Shown in pieces: positions 63,166-64,000 of a stretch of 64,000 bases of DNA. The notes under the pieces were generated by a model, which saw only the letters and a list, made by a program, of their open reading frames with translations, was not told the origin of the DNA and did not search any database. Positions within the stretch are counted from its first letter, which is position 1. Each line of letters opens with the position of its first letter. Source of the DNA: Bremia lactucae (Eukaryota; Oomycota; Peronosporomycetes; Peronosporales; Peronosporaceae); NCBI RefSeq assembly GCF_004359215.1, contig NC_090611.1:2819447-2883446 (forward strand), read 5' to 3'. A program made the position numbers and the translations under genes.

Positions 63166-64000
63166 ATGTTGTATGGTCAGAACCATCATTTAAAATTCCA
63201 TCGCATGAAGAGCAAATTCATGCGGGGTGCTGATAGTGCGGCGCCTTCGGCTGCGGTTCGTGCAGCCGCGGGTGACGCACTGTTATCTCTTGCGCCAGAC
63301 GGAACGTCTGCCGTAGCATCTTCTACTCGCGCAACACTAGATGTTGCGGGTGCACGTGGTGATTCACCACGTGAGTTCGACCCCTCTTTTGAGGTCGACT
63401 ACAAATGCGAGTCGGACGAAATGGCCGACTCGGGGAGAATAGAACAGTCGCCTGATAGACGTCAGGCGGCTGACTATGAGCCTTCGAATGAGAGGGCTCA
63501 TTCTGATAGACGAGTAAATAGTCTCTTTGGATCCGACGATGAGGATGATCCCTCATCGCCCGTACGATCTCCCATACGGCTGCACGTGTTTCTGTGCAAG
63601 GTGTCGACGATAGCGTAAGCCATCGTAAGAAAAGTTCTTGTGGTACCCCTGCTTCAGTGGGTACCACTCAGGGGAGTGAAGACAATAAAATGTCTCATCT
63701 CGCCCCTATAAAGAAGCCGTGGCTTTTGCCAAAACGGCTTATCAATAGCTTGTCTGGAGAAACTACTCCTCACAATAAATATCCCTTATTTATTGCGACA
63801 AAGCTACATGGCCTTGATCCCAGCGCGAAGAACTTTCGCGCTGAGGAAGATTTCTATCTCGATGCTTTTCTAAAGCATCGATGGTTTAGTGGCAATAATA
63901 AGCGAGATAAAGTCTCGCTTATGCAAGCTTGGAGTGCGTTCATTCGCAATGTTAAAGACATTGGACGCGAAGCTTGGCTTCAAAAACTTAACGCGAATCG
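63166..64000 (+). pseudogene. Antisense accessory reading frame of family B element (runs off window)
   Basis: Plus-strand frame from ATG 63166 (an in-frame ATG at 63205 is an alternative start): Ala/Ser-rich start, then FDPSFEVDYKCESDEMADSG near 63375-63425 and an acidic DDEDDPSSPV near 63535. One frameshift near 63580 leads to a second frame open to the window edge: APIKKPWLLPKRLINSLSGE, YPLFIATKLHGLDPSAKNF, FYLDAFLKHRWFSG, MQAWSAFIRNVKDIGREAWL. So ~275 codons with a single slip, opposite in strand to the element's gag-pol. DPS..VDY is shared with family A's frame; the C-terminal part aligns with the relic at 32284-33106. The DNA holds at least nine perfect inverted repeats with arms of 7 bp or more. 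Function unknown. Confidence 0.6.

Noticed and set aside
9000..63600. Direct-repeat arrays as possible CRISPR
   Set aside because: Repeats are LTR, leader or microsatellite-like tandem units without regular unique spacers, in a eukaryotic context.

Overview
The window looks like a repeat-dense piece of an oomycete genome (most likely Peronosporales: Phytophthora or a downy mildew). Three things point there: one long intronless gene for a Niemann-Pick C1-type sterol transporter; many decayed Ty3/Gypsy retrotransposons with chromodomain-like tails, plus Copia and Mutator-like relics; and an oomycete-like start-site motif upstream of the gene. The taxon is inferred from texture, not from a marker gene. 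There is no rRNA, tRNA, CRISPR or bacterial-type operon that I can support.

Layout. 1-9740: a plus-strand Gypsy element (family A) with gag, protease, RT, RNase H, integrase, chromodomain and 3' LTR; its middle 2.14 kb is tandemly duplicated around a single N. 9741-17066: minus-strand Gypsy pieces of families B (9741-14240) and E (14241-~16330), then the 3' LTR of family C. 17067-22896: minus-strand family C element, abutting a plus-strand family C LTR and gag start (22897-23830). 23831-29580: the only apparently functional host locus, the NPC1-like gene (ATG 24814 to stop 29259) with its flanks. 29583-36100: decayed B-family gag and LTR, further relics, a fold-back element and a pol fragment. 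36427-37481: a deleted Mutator-like element. 38071-46140: a degenerate Copia element holding a nested Gypsy element (family D, 39235-45119) with both LTRs and a perfect 5-bp target-site duplication. 46630-61888: rearranged family A and B copies in both orientations, including a 2.5-kb block present twice with no difference that I noticed. 62643-64000: 3' LTR of another minus-strand B element and a mostly open antisense frame running off the window.

How the parts relate. The Gypsy families share a primer-binding site (TGGTAGCACT type, with some substitutions) and LTR starts of TGTAA type. Three families (A, B, C) also carry a reading frame on the strand opposite to gag-pol, between integrase or chromodomain and the 3' LTR. 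Family A and B versions share a DPS..VDY motif, and two diverged B copies align over further stretches. In the A version a C-terminal coiled coil lies antisense to the segment around the chromodomain. The internal DNA of families B and E is also packed with short perfect inverted repeats, several of which stay paired through compensatory changes between families. These two signals, an antisense accessory gene and hairpin-saturated coding DNA, are my best candidates for undescribed biology. Nearly all retroelement genes here are broken by frameshifts, stops or truncation, so I infer function from families rather than from these copies.
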